In this document: one piece after another, positions 63,901-64,000 of the stretch
Layout: every line of letters starts with the position of its first letter
Position numbering within the stretch: the first letter of the stretch is position 1
Origin: Geitlerinema sp. PCC 7407
GTDB lineage: Bacteria; Cyanobacteriota; Cyanobacteriia; PCC-7407
Assembly: GCF_000317045.1 (NCBI RefSeq)
Contig: NC_019703.1
Location: 2,654,501-2,718,500, forward strand
Direction: 5' to 3'
Length of the DNA stretch: 64,000 nt
Notes under the pieces: generated by a model
Seen by the model: the letters and a program-made list of their open reading frames with translations, nothing else
What the model was told of the DNA's origin: nothing
Database searches by the model: none
Position numbers and translations under genes: made by a program

Positions 63901-64000
63901 TACCGATCGATGCAATGTGCAAGAGCAAAGTATTAGAGCCTATACCAATAGGAAAATACGGGATCTGCGCGAAAGGATTGAGAAATTGCAGCTTGAAGGT
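60992..64000 (+). CDS. Second SNF2-family helicase, 3' end outside the window
   Basis: At least 1003 codons are open to the right edge. The ATG at 60992 is nine bases from GGAG; an ATG at 60986 is only three bases from it. A short N-terminal beta domain (TTGKVVGSAGRLLVEVDFG) precedes the motor: D131-E-V-G-L-G-K-T138, D257-E-A-H260, LTATPIQ, and in the second lobe SSEVGSEGIDLQFC and VEQRIGRLDRLGQ. The rest is a long C-terminal region with charged helices. It starts 18 bases after the DrmD-like stop, so the two are probably one operon. It is AT-richer than its neighbour. The family is HepA/RapA-like; the role is inferred as defence. Confidence 0.85.
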   Translation, partial: MTDLSWDPSQANQLVRMRNNPGKQGKTTGKVVGSAGRLLVEVDFGPNEKKLRKFEQLEPVVKIEGIQDLLRKGSYGSLSDLRRILIYEKVKGQLTNILYSMESSNTQFYPHQFKPVLKFLDSPVGRLLIADEVGLGKTIEATFIWKELQARQDARRLLILCPAMLREKWKADLQNRFSVDAELINAQGLRDKVKRMLQNRSMQSNSSFIHIASLEGTRPPKRWIEPETTSPRAELARLLDQNPATDEFSIFDLVIIDEAHYLRNQETSNNTLGQLLRDASRHLVLLTATPIQISNVNLFQLLHLVSPEDFEYQQIFEDMIRANRHIINAQNALEQSEPDTYSLLESLSEARSNQYFRANSRLANLEGEVRKGDAPDLEKIIQWRQTLESCSLLGQFMTRSRKRDVLENRVKRSPQPLTISFSLIEKQIYNHISHQIRKLARDQTGIALFSLIVRQRQMASCMVAALREWKAKGILRQYVNTDNESLAENLWEDLGILFDEEEASEYQYPFSEIDFSDEDLEQLKTNDSKYQELIKLLRKELSRNPKEKFVLFAYFRGTLEYLRERLEEDRISSCIIHGGIASSKDSILKLFKDTNISVLLSSEVGSEGIDLQFCRFLINYDLPWNPMRVEQRIGRLDRLGQTANRISIIHYVINDTVEERILNKLYDRIDVFRESIGDLEEILGDKTETLILDLLNPDLSEHEREVRANLTLAAIETKKREQDRLEQEAGNMMAFGEYILNEITQSRQQGRWLRPADLKYFIDDFFQLYYPETTITSKQNGFIEISLSSQARIDLRLFCDKRRLATPTRLQVAPITCFFDPKEVESMGKGGFEFLDSTHPLIQWIRDEYEKKVKDAGVSHPFHSVSALEVSNEHVNCIPGTYLYVIHLWEFQGIRTETRLAFEAVRVEDKSRLLNNDIEALLDKALVYGSPKPNVINFVNQDEIFKLYEECEERLQLDFLKFGDAFEQENTDRCNVQEQSIRAYTNRKIRDLRERIEKLQLEG

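Overview
The window looks like cyanobacterial chromosome. HIP1 octamers (GCGATCGC) are scattered through genes and gaps, the signalling and polysaccharide proteins are of cyanobacterial type, and coding GC is high except in a few AT-rich accessory stretches. The species cannot be fixed from this sequence; a filamentous, exopolysaccharide-producing cyanobacterium is a reasonable guess. There are no rRNA, tRNA, CRISPR or transposase genes that I can support.

Layout. (1) 1-2.7 kb: an accessory patch with the end of an ADP-ribosylglycohydrolase gene, a PD-(D/E)XK-like nuclease candidate and an abortive-infection-like protein. Two imperfect palindromes (859-945 and 2591-2661) have the architecture of integron attC sites, so this looks like the end of a gene-cassette array. 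(2) 2.8-16.1 kb: an orphan REC-histidine kinase, then a chemosensory gene set on the minus strand: CheW, CheR-TPR, (a cation/proton antiporter and a TrkA-like gene in between), MCP, a second CheW with an N-terminal four-cysteine motif, CheA-REC and CheB. Composition and protein types match the Wsp family of surface-sensing systems. No GGDEF output gene is in the window. (3) 18-43.7 kb: a large, GC-rich exopolysaccharide locus of Wzx/Wzy type: a Wza-like export protein, a Wzc-like BY-kinase, an initiating sugar-phosphate transferase, flippase, polymerase-like protein, pyruvyl transferase, acyltransferase, a GH-A-like protein, many GT2/GT4 glycosyltransferases, an ABC exporter and a cupin mannose-6-phosphate isomerase. 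It ends in a strong hairpin at 43705-43743. (4) 43.9-49.6 kb: an AT-richer accessory island with a HEPN (RX4H) ApeA-like protein, a class D beta-lactamase homologue, two HNH endonucleases, a gene remnant, a displaced fragment of a GNAT gene and four copies of a HIP1-bearing hairpin repeat. (5) 49.6-57.4 kb: a fused acyl-CoA synthetase/GNAT protein, a B12-binding radical SAM protein, a secreted leucine-rich-repeat protein and a small secreted protein, with MITE-like and G-rich repeats between them. (6) 57.7-64 kb: two tandem SNF2-type helicases. The first resembles DrmD of DISARM anti-phage systems; the second runs off the right edge. This is the best lead for an unusual defence system.

How it fits together. 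The Wsp-like signalling genes next to the exopolysaccharide locus suggest sensory control of matrix production, but this is inference from position. The three accessory patches (left edge, 44-49 kb, right edge) each carry nuclease, HEPN/Abi or helicase genes, as expected for phage-defence cargo.
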